Shown here: positions 34,598 through 43,050 of the stretch, piece by piece
Layout of the letters: every line of letters starts with the position of its first letter
Position numbering within the stretch: position 1 is the first letter of the stretch
Assembly (NCBI GenBank): GCA_965237995.1
Contig: CBDEGO010000003.1
Coordinates: 62,001-126,000, forward strand
Direction: 5' to 3'
DNA: 64,000 nt
DNA from: JAAELZ01 sp965237995
GTDB taxonomy: Bacteria > Pseudomonadota > Gammaproteobacteria > Arenicellales > Poriferihabitantaceae
Position numbers and translations under genes: made by a program
Notes under the pieces: generated by a model
Told to the model about the DNA's origin: nothing
Database searches by the model: none
Seen by the model: only the letters and a program-made list of their open reading frames with translations

Positions 34598-36376
34598 CTA
34601 AAATAAGTTACCACCGTTAAAAACGATATCGCCACCTAGTACAGTGGCTAACACTTTAACTTGGTCTAATTGCGATACAGGCGTGGTAGTGATGTCTTTA
34701 TCTAATACGATAAAGTCGGCCAGCTTGCCGACTTCCAGTGAGCCTGTTTTATTTTCTTGATGAAGATGATGTGCGACGTTGATAGTCATCATTTCTATTG
34801 CTGTATGGATATCAGGCACTTTCTGGGCCGCATTGTCCGGTCTTGTAAGTGCTCGTTGTAATGTGCCTAGTGGTGACAACGGGCCTGCGTCATAATCGCT
34901 ACTAAGCACAACGTTGGTTCCGCTATCGAGTAAAGTTTTTACCGACAGTAAACTGCCGGTTCGATTCACTCCGATAACCTGCTCTAAAAATGGAATATAT
35001 CCCTGCGTATCAAGCGAGCCCGGATTTAACTGAAAGTCTGCTACTACATTGAGATCAGCAAAACGAGTGATATCAACTGAATCAACAATGTACATATGCG
35101 TGATTCGATGTCGCTGGTCAGCGGAGTTATTTTGTGTCTTTGCATATTGAATGGCATCTAAAGCCAATTTAACGCCATTATCTCCCGTTGCGTGAAAATG
35201 TAATTGAAACCCGGCATCTTCAAGCTGCGCGGCGTACTGCATTAACTCTTCCGTTTTAAAATACTGGAACCCCCGAGGATAATCTAATGCCGGCACCACA
35301 CGTTCATCGTACTCTTGCTTGAGAGCTGAAGTACCTAAGCTCAAAATGCCATCAACATAAATTTTTACCTGATCAAAATTAACTAATTGATCATTACCAA
35401 CAGAATGCAATGCGGTAATGTCCCGTATTTGCTGATCGAGTGGCTTATCTGGGAACACATACAAGGCATTATGCGCACGTGTTGTCATTTTGTTTTCGCG
35501 TTCTGCTTTTTGCCAAAGTAAGTGATCATTCCGCGTCCAATATCCACCGGCATCACTCACGGTAGTAATACCGTTTTCAGCCACCGCTTTTAATCCTTTC
35601 AGTAAGCCTTCGTAGCTAAAGATTTGGTTTGGATCAACTGCGGTAAACGCAGCATCGCGCAATCGTTGTTGGGCGTTTTCAAATAACTCTCCGGTGGCGG
35701 CACCTGAAGAATCTGTGAGTAGAATGCCACCTTGCGGTTGGGTAGGATTAGATAAATCTATGTCCGGAAACGCACGCATGAGCGCTTCAGAGTTTGCCCA
35801 CGCGCCGTGGCCTAAATTATCTAATGCTAAAACAGGTGTATTCGGAAACAAATTATCTAAAAATGCTCTTGGGGTTTGCGTCGTATCAGCGAGCATTTCA
35901 GCGACCGAAATCCCAGCGCCCAAAACCCAAGGAGAGCCTTCGTTCTGCGGGTCTTCTGCGCACTGTCTAAACTCTTGTGCATAATCATTCACCGACTGAT
36001 GGATTTCTTCAAATACGCACATAATGTCATTAAACCCTGCCTCGGCGACATGCAAATGTGCGTCTTGAAACCCCGGCATTAGAAACCTACCGCCGAGATC
36101 CACCTGCCTTGCCGCTTCTGATGCGTGTTTTTTTACACCTATATTGGAACCAATTTGGGTAATAACACCTTGTTTTATTAAAATCGACTGGGCACTTGGA
36201 GCATTGCGATTAACGGTGTAAATATTCGCGTTAGTGACTAATAACTCATCGCTGGCGATAGAGTCCGATAGTATTAACTGGTAGAGCGGCACTAGATTAG
36301 GTGCTGCAACACCAATCGAAACACCAAACCCACATACAAATGCAGCGATTAAATAGCGTTTTAATTTCAATTTCAT
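34598..36376 (-). CDS. YtcJ-type amidohydrolase, membrane-anchored or exported
   Basis: The ATG at 36376 gives 592 residues; an upstream TTG adds six. The N-terminus KLKLKRYLIAAFVCGFGVSI is a signal or anchor segment. The amidohydrolase_3 core shows LDLGGRFLMPGFQDAHLHVAEAG (His-x-His), FHATGDNG, ITHMYIVDS and VLSSDYDAGPLSPLG, ending with GSLEVGKLADFIVLDKD. This is the YtcJ/predicted metal-dependent hydrolase group. Its substrates are generally unknown. It stands alone between a plus-strand ureohydrolase and aminotransferase. Confidence 0.88.
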   Translation of the reverse strand: MKLKLKRYLIAAFVCGFGVSIGVAAPNLVPLYQLILSDSIASDELLVTNANIYTVNRNAPSAQSILIKQGVITQIGSNIGVKKHASEAARQVDLGGRFLMPGFQDAHLHVAEAGFNDIMCVFEEIHQSVNDYAQEFRQCAEDPQNEGSPWVLGAGISVAEMLADTTQTPRAFLDNLFPNTPVLALDNLGHGAWANSEALMRAFPDIDLSNPTQPQGGILLTDSSGAATGELFENAQQRLRDAAFTAVDPNQIFSYEGLLKGLKAVAENGITTVSDAGGYWTRNDHLLWQKAERENKMTTRAHNALYVFPDKPLDQQIRDITALHSVGNDQLVNFDQVKIYVDGILSLGTSALKQEYDERVVPALDYPRGFQYFKTEELMQYAAQLEDAGFQLHFHATGDNGVKLALDAIQYAKTQNNSADQRHRITHMYIVDSVDITRFADLNVVADFQLNPGSLDTQGYIPFLEQVIGVNRTGSLLSVKTLLDSGTNVVLSSDYDAGPLSPLGTLQRALTRPDNAAQKVPDIHTAIEMMTINVAHHLHQENKTGSLEVGKLADFIVLDKDITTTPVSQLDQVKVLATVLGGDIVFNGGNLF

Positions 36377-36510
36377 TAGACTAACCCTAAACAATATGAT
36401 TTTTCTGAGGTATCCAGCAAAATCTAGAACATCTACTTTAATAAAGGTAAATTCTAACGCAAAAATAGCCCTTGTCCATCACGCTAAGTTTTGACCCATT
36501 TCATAAATGA

Positions 36511-37662
36511 ATGACTGCAACTATAACCAGTAAATTGCCTGACGTAGGCACCACCATCTTCACTGTCATGTCAAACATGGCTCAAGAGTACGGCGCCATT
36601 AATCTCTCTCAAGGCTTTCCGGATTTCGAACCAGATAAAGCTTTATTAGACCGCGTAACCCATCATTTGCAATCGGGCAAAAACCAATATCCGCCAATGA
36701 TCGGAGTTCCGGCTCTGCGCGAAGCAATCGCTAAAAAGCTCTCCACGTATTCAAATGCTACTGTTGACCCAGAAACAGAAGTCACGATCACCAGCGGAGC
36801 AACCGAAGCGTTATTCTGTGCTATTCACGCCGTCGTTAACGCAGGTGATGAGGTCATTGTGTTTGACCCTGCTTATGACTCCTACGAGCCAGCGATAGAA
36901 TTAGCGGGGGGTAAAGCGATCCATGTACCACTTACCTTGCCTGACTACGGCATGGATTGGAGCGCGCTTGAGCAAGCCTTTAACGATCGAACACGGCTAG
37001 TCATTATTAACAGCCCACACAACCCCACAGGCTCCATCCTGCGCGAGAGCGACCTAAATCAATTGGCGTCTCTCGTTGAGCAATATAATTGTTATTTAAT
37101 CAGCGACGAAGTCTACGAGCATATAGTGTTTGATGGAGAACAACACTGTAGTGCATTAAACCACCCTATTCTTAAAAAACGTGCATTCAGCGTTTTCTCG
37201 TTTGGTAAAACCTATCACGCAACCGGATGGAAGATTGGCTATTGCATTGCACCTGCGCCACTTTCAGCTGAGTTTCGCAAAATACATCAATTTAACGCAT
37301 TTACTACCGTTACCCCAATGCAATGGGCCTTAGCTGATTTTATGAAATCTAACCCTGAGCACTACCTCGGTCTGTCAGCGTTTTATCAGCAAAAACGTGA
37401 TTTATTTCGCTCATTAATTAATGAATCTAGGTTTCGCTTGCTACCCAGTGATGGAACTTATTTTCAATTAGCCGATTACTCAGCCATCTCTGATCAATCA
37501 GATACTGAGTTTGCGGCTTGGATGACACAAGAAAAAGGAGTGGCGGTTATTCCGCTATCGCCTTTTTACCAAAACCCACCCAATACCAAAATAGTACGGT
37601 TTTGTTTTGCTAAGCAAGATCAAACTCTACGAGAAGCGGCTAAAATTATATGCCAGATTTAG
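36511..37662 (+). CDS. Methionine (kynurenine-type) aminotransferase, YbdL-like
   Basis: The 383-residue PLP enzyme of fold type I has the substrate/PLP contacts LSQGFPDFEPD, TSGATEALFCAI, NSPHNPTGSI, ISDEVYEHIVFDG and the Schiff-base lysine at about 233 in FSFGKTYHATGWKIGY. This set matches E. coli YbdL, which transaminates methionine and other amino acids with 2-oxo acids. The stop overlaps the start of the omega-amidase gene by 13 bases. Together they could run a glutamine-transaminase/omega-amidase style methionine-salvage step; this is inferred from pairing. Confidence 0.9.
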   Translation: MTATITSKLPDVGTTIFTVMSNMAQEYGAINLSQGFPDFEPDKALLDRVTHHLQSGKNQYPPMIGVPALREAIAKKLSTYSNATVDPETEVTITSGATEALFCAIHAVVNAGDEVIVFDPAYDSYEPAIELAGGKAIHVPLTLPDYGMDWSALEQAFNDRTRLVIINSPHNPTGSILRESDLNQLASLVEQYNCYLISDEVYEHIVFDGEQHCSALNHPILKKRAFSVFSFGKTYHATGWKIGYCIAPAPLSAEFRKIHQFNAFTTVTPMQWALADFMKSNPEHYLGLSAFYQQKRDLFRSLINESRFRLLPSDGTYFQLADYSAISDQSDTEFAAWMTQEKGVAVIPLSPFYQNPPNTKIVRFCFAKQDQTLREAAKIICQI

Positions 37663-38435
37663 ACAATAACTTACACGTTAGCATAATTCAAGACGCGATT
37701 ACTTGGCATGATCCAGCGGCGAATCGTAAGCGCTACGACGGACATCTGTCGGGAGATTTGTATACAGATCTAGTCGTATTACCCGAGATGTTTAGCACTG
37801 GGTTTTCAATGAAGCCTTGGGAATCATTTGAAACTATGGACGGCGAAACAGTCGCGTGGATGCTAAACCACGCTGAACGATTGGATGCGGTTATCACGGG
37901 TAGTTTGATCATGCAGATAGACGACCACTATGTAAACCGCATGATATGGGCAAGGCCGGATGGTGAACTAGATTATTACGACAAGCGCCACTTATTCCGC
38001 TTTGGCAAAGAACATCTGCATTACGAAGCTGGCGACCAGCGTGTGATACTTCGGCACAAAGGCTGGAGGGTCGCGTTATTTATTTGTTACGACCTGCGCT
38101 TTCCTGTTTGGAGTCGAAATCAGGGTGATTATGATTTAGCGTTGTACGTAGCCAATTGGCCAGATGCAAGGCAATTTGCCTGGGACAGCTTGCTGGTGGC
38201 CAGAGCCATAGAAAACCAATGCTATGTGGCGGCAAGCAATCGTATTGGTGAAGACGCTTTAGGCAACACCTTTTCCGGGGGGAGCGCACTGTTCGACCCG
38301 AAAGGCGCAGCCCTAGTTAACTTTAATAATAAAGCCGTTATTCACACAGAAATTTTATCATTGTCTACATTAACTGATTTTCGCGCGTTTTTTCCTGCTG
38401 AGAAAGATGCGGATCTATTTAAAATATTTGATTAA
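37650..38435 (+). CDS. Omega-amidase (YafV-like, nitrilase superfamily)
   Basis: The 261-residue enzyme carries the Glu-Lys-Cys triad at Glu 46 (VLPEMFSTGF), Lys 112 (YDKRHLFRFG) and Cys 146 (FICYDLRFPVW). The STGF and KRHLFRFG motifs are typical of YafV/omega-amidases, which hydrolyse 2-oxoglutaramate or 2-oxosuccinamate, products of glutamine or asparagine transamination. The gene begins inside the last codons of the aminotransferase gene, a strong sign of translational coupling. Confidence 0.92.
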   Translation: MPDLDNNLHVSIIQDAITWHDPAANRKRYDGHLSGDLYTDLVVLPEMFSTGFSMKPWESFETMDGETVAWMLNHAERLDAVITGSLIMQIDDHYVNRMIWARPDGELDYYDKRHLFRFGKEHLHYEAGDQRVILRHKGWRVALFICYDLRFPVWSRNQGDYDLALYVANWPDARQFAWDSLLVARAIENQCYVAASNRIGEDALGNTFSGGSALFDPKGAALVNFNNKAVIHTEILSLSTLTDFRAFFPAEKDADLFKIFD

Positions 38436-38592
38436 AACAGGCACAATCTCATAATCGGCTGGCGCTAACGATTTAGTGCTTCTCATATCGATGGAGAATT
38501 CCCTATTAGGGTTATAACCACTTTTCCAAATCTGAATTCCAAGATAAAACTCTAAAATTGTCCATAAAGGCATATCACAGACGCAAATGAAC

Positions 38593-38616
38593 TACCCCGC
38601 AGCAAGCTACGGGGTA
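38593..38616. repeat. IS200-type end hairpin
   Basis: TACCCCG and CGGGGTA arms enclose CAGCAAGCTA; pairing AGC with GCT extends it to an almost perfect stem with one mismatch and a 2-base loop. Such hairpins mark the ends of IS200/IS605 elements and it lies at the 3' edge of the transposase gene. It could also act as a terminator. Confidence 0.6.
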
Positions 38617-39009
38617 TCAGAATAGTGCCAACTGGCTATCATAGTGCAATTGCTTATACTCTTGCCCCTGATTCTTAACATAGTTGCCTATAGTCTCCTC
38701 GTCACCATGCCTGCCAACTGTACTTGAAAAATAACCATCCGACCAAAACTCACCTCCCCATAATTGCTTCTTTACTGAGGGTCGCCTTCTGAAAATCTCT
38801 CTCACTGTGATGCTCTTAACTAACCTCACTATCTTTGTAACGCTATATGTCGGCACTGACTGAATTAGAAAGTGTACGTGATCTTTATCCGTGCCTATCT
38901 CAAGAAACTTCAATTGATAACGATTTTCAATCTCCAAACAAATTACTCGTAATTCTTCATCAACCGATTCGTCAAAAACTATACGACGATATTTTGTCGG
39001 AAACACCAT
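38617..39009 (-). CDS. tnpA: IS200/IS605-family Y1 transposase (TnpA), N-terminus probably damaged
   Basis: The 130-residue frame has the HUH motif (KDHVHFLIQ) and the tyrosine region (GNYVKNQGQEY) of TnpA. Family members normally begin with a stretch such as SHNVTVLLYH before the VFPTKYRR seen here. That stretch is present upstream in frame (IHKSHNVTVLLYHMVF) but is preceded by a TGA stop and has no ATG, GTG or TTG, so the true start seems to be lost. The usable ATG at 39009 would remove about 13 conserved residues. The element is probably immobile or very weakly expressed. Confidence 0.75.
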   Translation of the reverse strand: MVFPTKYRRIVFDESVDEELRVICLEIENRYQLKFLEIGTDKDHVHFLIQSVPTYSVTKIVRLVKSITVREIFRRRPSVKKQLWGGEFWSDGYFSSTVGRHGDEETIGNYVKNQGQEYKQLHYDSQLALF

Positions 39010-39207
39010 ATGATAAAGTAGAACCGTTACATTATGGCTCTTGTGGATTCACGTTAAGATAAAGCCAAGAGCTTGCACAACGTTTGTAATAAAAAGCGGT
39101 GCAAAACGAGCATACAGATGCGGTGGTTTTTTTGACGTCATTCTAGCAACTGAGAGTGACTCGCCTGAAGGAGAGCTTTCAGGAAACATCGCAATAGGAC
39201 TTTAATT

Positions 39208-39696
39208 ATGCAACGACGTAAATTACTAAAATCATCTCTTGTTAGTACAGCAGCCATTTCATCTAAAGTTACGTGGACGACTCCTGTTATTTCAATAGTA
39301 GCTATACCAGCACACGCTATGACAACTGCTGATACTCTTTATTCTGGTATGGCCTCTTCGCCTAGTCCGTTTACTAATCTTCAAGACTGGTTGGCCATTG
39401 TAACTCTGCGTCAAAATGGGGCTGTTCCCGTCTTGCTACAGAACTTAGCTGAGAATGTTCGTATCGCAGGGGAAATAGATTGGGTAGGTCCAGTTTTTTC
39501 ACTTAGGGCCTCATCTTCTTGTGACGAACTATCCTCTGACGCTACAGGAGGAGTTAGCGCTGTTAGTGACAGTTCAATTTCTCTCCAAATAGATCCTTTC
39601 ATTAATAATAAACGAGAAAGAATATCTCTAACTGTTCCAAGTGCCAGAAGTGCGGTTTCAGTGCCGCCATTGTTATCGACTTGTACTTTGGAGTAA
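39208..39696 (+). CDS. Exported protein with RR...PAHA signal, unknown mature domain
   Basis: The 162-residue product begins MQRRKLLKSSLVSTAAIS and continues WTTPVISIVAIPAHAM: a twin-arginine followed by a hydrophobic stretch and a P-A-H-A cleavage region, the same signal type as at 18020 and 40042. AGGACTTTAATT before the ATG is a plausible ribosome site. The mature part (SLYSG-like Ser/Ala-rich beta segments ending in LSTCTLE) was not assigned to a family. It contains two cysteines. It is the first of three genes lying close together on this strand. Confidence 0.6.
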   Translation: MQRRKLLKSSLVSTAAISSKVTWTTPVISIVAIPAHAMTTADTLYSGMASSPSPFTNLQDWLAIVTLRQNGAVPVLLQNLAENVRIAGEIDWVGPVFSLRASSSCDELSSDATGGVSAVSDSSISLQIDPFINNKRERISLTVPSARSAVSVPPLLSTCTLE

Positions 39697-39718
39697 CTTG
39701 AGACTAGGTTAAAAATAA

Positions 39719-40042
39719 ATGGGCTCAGTAGATAAAATACAGTGTGTCCGACTCCGAGTAATAGTATTGCCTAGCCCCTATACAAATTCATTTGATGGAA
39801 CATCATCAGCCTCACCAATAGTAGCCGCGTCTGTTGCGGCTATACAAGGAATGTTAAAAGCTCAAGGCTTGCCCGTGCTAAGTCCCCTTGTCATGAGGCA
39901 ATTACTGACGACAACAGGCTCGCCTCAAACAAGCGACTTAACCCGAACGATATCGACCGTACCAGATATTATTAAGGCAGCTAAATCGTTGGGCTTATAT
40001 ACACCAACCAACCTAGCTCCTATATACTATCTATTAGACTAA
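39719..40042 (+). pseudogene. C-terminal fragment of a subtilisin-like (S8) serine protease
   Basis: A 107-residue frame contains NSFDGTSSASPIVAASVAAI, the active-site serine region of subtilases (G-T-S-x-S/A-x-P), but the Asp and His regions that precede it in intact enzymes are absent. It therefore looks like the last third of an S8 protease that lost its catalytic dyad. The stop codon TAA overlaps the ATG of the next gene (TAATG at 40040-40044), so it may still be translated and coupled. A short standalone domain is possible but less likely. Confidence 0.65.
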
Positions 40043-40485
40043 TGAAAAATAAATACCCCAAGCGTAGAAAACTTTTAACGATGTGTGGCGTGTTACCAGT
40101 ATGGGCTACACCTTTGGTAACGTCAGTAATGCTGCCGGCACATGCACAGACATCTTCACCATCTCTAATTGATGTTACTCCGCCGTCACCGGGTTTTGTT
40201 TTTTGTGCCCAAAATGAATCTGGCTCTATAGAAAGTTTATTTGTACATCTTCAGAATATAGGCACTGCTCAGTTAACATTAGAATCTATAGCTGTGACAG
40301 CTGATATTGGAGCGGTAATTTGGAAAGAAGATGTTGCACTTCCAATCACTATAAGTGCTGGCTCAAGATTAGATATTCAATTTATACCATCGCCGATTTT
40401 TATATGTACTAGCAATCAAAATCCTACTTTAACAGCTACGTATACAACAAATATAGGTACAACAATATTGAAACACCAATATTAG
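40042..40485 (+). CDS. Exported protein with RR...PAHAQ signal and immunoglobulin-like domain
   Basis: The 147-residue product starts MKNKYPKRRKLLTMCGVLP, then WATPLVTSVMLPAHAQ, a third member of the twin-arginine-like P-A-H-A-Q signal group. The mature part (FCAQNESGSIESLFVHLQNIGTAQLTLESIAV...GSRLDIQFIPSPIF) has the strand pattern of an ASH/DUF1573-type Ig-like domain, in which LQNIGTAQLTL is a typical motif. Translation may be coupled to the upstream fragment through TAATG. The role is unknown; such domains often bind other envelope proteins. Confidence 0.65.
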   Translation: MKNKYPKRRKLLTMCGVLPVWATPLVTSVMLPAHAQTSSPSLIDVTPPSPGFVFCAQNESGSIESLFVHLQNIGTAQLTLESIAVTADIGAVIWKEDVALPITISAGSRLDIQFIPSPIFICTSNQNPTLTATYTTNIGTTILKHQY

Positions 40486-40507
40486 CTTAATAGTGCTATA
40501 CGGTGAT

Positions 40508-41083
40508 TTATTCACATCCGTTATGCTTTTTCCACATCTTAGCTGAGTGCCCTTCTGGAATATTTGCACAAGGGTTTTGAGAATATCCTCTTAACTCGTT
40601 ATATAGAGCAACTTGGTGTGCTGATAGTATGTCTGGCGTTTTTAAGTGCGTAGACAAATGCACCATTCTGAGCTTTGCTCTTACCTTTTCGATGTTTTCA
40701 ATTAGCTCTGATAAGGAATCGATAGTGATGGTTTTTTCGGAAAACGCGGTATCTAAGGCAATTTCTAGCTCTATTAGCTCTTTACCTAAAGGAATTGCGG
40801 CAGATTTCATGTCCGAATAAAGGGCACTAATTTTCGAGTGTTGCTCTTCGCTTAAGTGAATTTTTTCACTCATCTCTAGTAGATGAACTGGCCCGGGCAT
40901 TCCGTTTAACTCAGCTGGTTTAGCAAGCCCCCAGCCTTTACCTAGTTGTAGTTCTTTTATATCATCTTGTGACAACCCTTTAATTTTTCGGTTTTGCTCA
41001 CCAGCATATTCAGATGTAAAACTAGCCGCTGCGCTCGATACTGTAATGATCAATAAAGCGGATAAAACAAATTTTGCGTTCAT
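40508..41083 (-). CDS. Periplasmic Spy/CpxP-like protein, copper island
   Basis: The 191-residue protein has a signal peptide (KFVLSALLIITVSSAAAS) and a mostly helical mature part with the LSEEQHSKISALYSDM segment resembling the LTxxQ repeats of Spy, CpxP and zinc-resistance-associated proteins. A Met/Pro stretch (LNGMPGPVHLLEMSEKIHL) and a C-terminal His/Cys tail (HSAKMWKKHNGCE) could bind metal. It is last in the minus-strand copper cluster. A chaperone or metal-buffer role is inferred. Confidence 0.7.
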   Translation of the reverse strand: MNAKFVLSALLIITVSSAAASFTSEYAGEQNRKIKGLSQDDIKELQLGKGWGLAKPAELNGMPGPVHLLEMSEKIHLSEEQHSKISALYSDMKSAAIPLGKELIELEIALDTAFSEKTITIDSLSELIENIEKVRAKLRMVHLSTHLKTPDILSAHQVALYNELRGYSQNPCANIPEGHSAKMWKKHNGCE

Positions 41084-41120
41084 GGCATGCCTACATTAAT
41101 ATTTAAACTAGGAGTGATTT

Positions 41121-41155
41121 TTGAGGAGGCACTCTCGCATATCGTGTCTCCTCAA
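41121..41155. other. Hairpin between the cupredoxin and Spy-like genes
   Basis: TTGAGGAGGCAC and GTGTCTCCTCAA pair over 12 bases with one mismatch around an 11-base loop. No U-run follows on the minus strand, so it is more likely an mRNA-processing or stability element within the copper operon than a full terminator. Confidence 0.5.
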
Positions 41156-41161
41156 TACCGT

Positions 41162-41680
41162 CTACGACTCTACAACAACCGTGCCCTTCATACCCGCGTC
41201 ATAGTGTCCAGGAATTAGGCAGCCGAAAGCAAAAGTTCCGGCATTTGAGAACTGCCAAATAATTTCTCCTTTCTCTCCAGGGGCAACGTGCGTCATGTAA
41301 GGCTCTGAGTGCTCCATATTAGGAAACTTCTTCATCATTTCAGCGTGCTCATCTAGCGTAGTCTGCGTTCCGAGAACGAATTCGTGCATGATCTTGCCTG
41401 TATTTGTGTGTACAAATTTAATTACATCACCTTTATTGACCTTAATAACATCAGGAGTAAATCGCATTTGATCGCTCATGTTGACTTCTATGGTACGCGT
41501 CACTTCCATACCTTGGTCGTACATGCCAAATTCATTCATTGTATGCTCGTATTCCATTGCCTCGTTGTGGTCATTATCGTGACCATCGTCATGTGATCCA
41601 CCTGCATAAAGTGAGCTAGACAGAAAAGTTAAAGATGCAAATGTTGCTGCGGTTATAGTTAGTTTATTTAATGTTTTCAT
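41162..41680 (-). CDS. Periplasmic cupredoxin with His/Met-rich N-terminus
   Basis: The 172-residue protein has a signal peptide (ITAATFASLTFLSSSLYAG), then a His/Asp/Met-rich stretch (HDDGHDNDHNEAMEYEH) suited to loose copper binding, then a plastocyanin-like fold: MRFTPDVIKVNKGDVIKFVH, GKIMHEFVLG and FAFGCLIPGHYDAGMKG. The His, Cys, His and Met of a type 1 copper site are all present in order. It lies directly downstream of the multicopper oxidase gene. An electron-transfer or copper-carrier role to that oxidase is inferred. Confidence 0.88.
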   Translation of the reverse strand: MKTLNKLTITAATFASLTFLSSSLYAGGSHDDGHDNDHNEAMEYEHTMNEFGMYDQGMEVTRTIEVNMSDQMRFTPDVIKVNKGDVIKFVHTNTGKIMHEFVLGTQTTLDEHAEMMKKFPNMEHSEPYMTHVAPGEKGEIIWQFSNAGTFAFGCLIPGHYDAGMKGTVVVES

Positions 41681-41722
41681 AGTTTAGATTTCTTTTTTAG
41701 ATTAAGTAAATTGTTAATAAGT

Positions 41723-43018
41723 TTATGAAGAAAGATCAGCTTCAAAAGAAACCGTACCTTCAGGGTAGTCATACCAACCGGGGTCGGAGTAATCTCCTGT
41801 TTTTTGTCCCTCTCGGATTTTAAGAACAGTGAACATCCCGCCCATTTCAATAGGGCCAAATTGCCCTTCTCCCGTCATCATTGGTAGCGTATTGGCAGGC
41901 AGAGGCATGACCATCTCGCCCATCTCAGCCATACCGCGTTCACCCATCACCATGTATCCGGGCAATAGCTTAGATAAGCTTTGTTGTACGGGCCGCTGGT
42001 CAACGCCTATCATGTTCGGTACGCTATGTCCCATTGGGTTCATGGTATGGTGCGACTTATGGCAATGCATGGCCCAATCGCCGGGGGCATCCGCAATAAA
42101 TTCGATTGCTCGCATCTGCCCAATGGCTACGTCCGTGGTCACTTCAGGCCATCTAGCCCCTTCTGGAATCCAGCCACCGTCTGTACCTGCTACTTCGAAT
42201 TTAAGTCCGTGAATGTGAATAGGATGATTCGTCATGGTAAGGTTTCCCATCCTGACGCGCACCTTTTCATCAAGACCGACTACAAGATGGTCGATACCCG
42301 GGAAGGCTCGGCTATTCCAAGTCCACAAGTTAAAATCTAGCATAGTATTAGTCCTCGCCGTCATCGTGCCCGGCTCAATATCATAAGCATTCATTAAGAA
42401 GCAGAAATCGCGATCAACACGGTGTAGTTCGGAGTTTTTAGGGTGAACGACCATCGACCCCATCATGCCCATGGCCATTTGCACCATTTCATCGGCGTGG
42501 GGGTGGTACATAAAGGTGCCAGACTGCTTGAGTTCATACTCGTAAACATATGTTTTACCAGGTGGAATCTGCGGTTGATTTAAACCACCAACACCATCCA
42601 TTCCAGCAGGTAAGAAAATTCCGTGCCAATGAACCGTGGTGTGTTCTGGTAATCGATTGGTAACAAATATACGTACTTTATCGCCCTCTACTGCTTCAAT
42701 TGTTGGGCCAGGCGACTGTCCGTTATACCCCCATAGTCTCGCAGTCATGCCTTGTGATATTTCGCGTTCGACCGCTTCGGCAGTCAGATGAAATTCTTTC
42801 CAACCATTATTCATTCGCCACGGTAATGACCACCCATTTAAGGTTACAACGGGGTTATACCAACGACCTGACGTCGGCTCTTCGGGCGGTTGCATTACAG
42901 CGCCTTCCATAGTCGGTGATTCTGGTAATGCGGCTAGCGCCACCTTGGACACCAAACCCGCTCCGAGCGCTGCTGCGCTCGCACCCGCATTTCTTAAAAA
43001 TTGTCTTCTATTAGTCAT
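41723..43018 (-). CDS. Tat-exported multicopper oxidase
   Basis: The 431-residue enzyme begins MTNRRQFLRNAGASAAALGA, a twin-arginine signal fitting export of a folded copper enzyme. Copper-site motifs appear in order: TTVHWHGIFLPAG, YHPHADEM, TNHPIHIHGLKFE and HCHKSHHTMNPMGH, the last giving the type 1 His/Cys/Met set. Met-rich segments (MGERGMAEMGEMVMPLP; MAMGMMGSM) resemble CueO/CopA-type cuprous oxidases. An AGAGAA ribosome site precedes the start. It lies between the TolC-like and cupredoxin genes in the copper cluster. Confidence 0.93.
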   Translation of the reverse strand: MTNRRQFLRNAGASAAALGAGLVSKVALAALPESPTMEGAVMQPPEEPTSGRWYNPVVTLNGWSLPWRMNNGWKEFHLTAEAVEREISQGMTARLWGYNGQSPGPTIEAVEGDKVRIFVTNRLPEHTTVHWHGIFLPAGMDGVGGLNQPQIPPGKTYVYEYELKQSGTFMYHPHADEMVQMAMGMMGSMVVHPKNSELHRVDRDFCFLMNAYDIEPGTMTARTNTMLDFNLWTWNSRAFPGIDHLVVGLDEKVRVRMGNLTMTNHPIHIHGLKFEVAGTDGGWIPEGARWPEVTTDVAIGQMRAIEFIADAPGDWAMHCHKSHHTMNPMGHSVPNMIGVDQRPVQQSLSKLLPGYMVMGERGMAEMGEMVMPLPANTLPMMTGEGQFGPIEMGGMFTVLKIREGQKTGDYSDPGWYDYPEGTVSFEADLSS

Positions 43019-43050
43019 GTTAATTCTCTTTTAATTATTCGTTGAACGGA

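Noticed and set aside
41829..42340. Plus-strand frames of 119-127 codons inside the multicopper oxidase gene
   Set aside because: Antisense to clear copper-site motifs; Pro/Ile-rich translation typical of a shadow frame.
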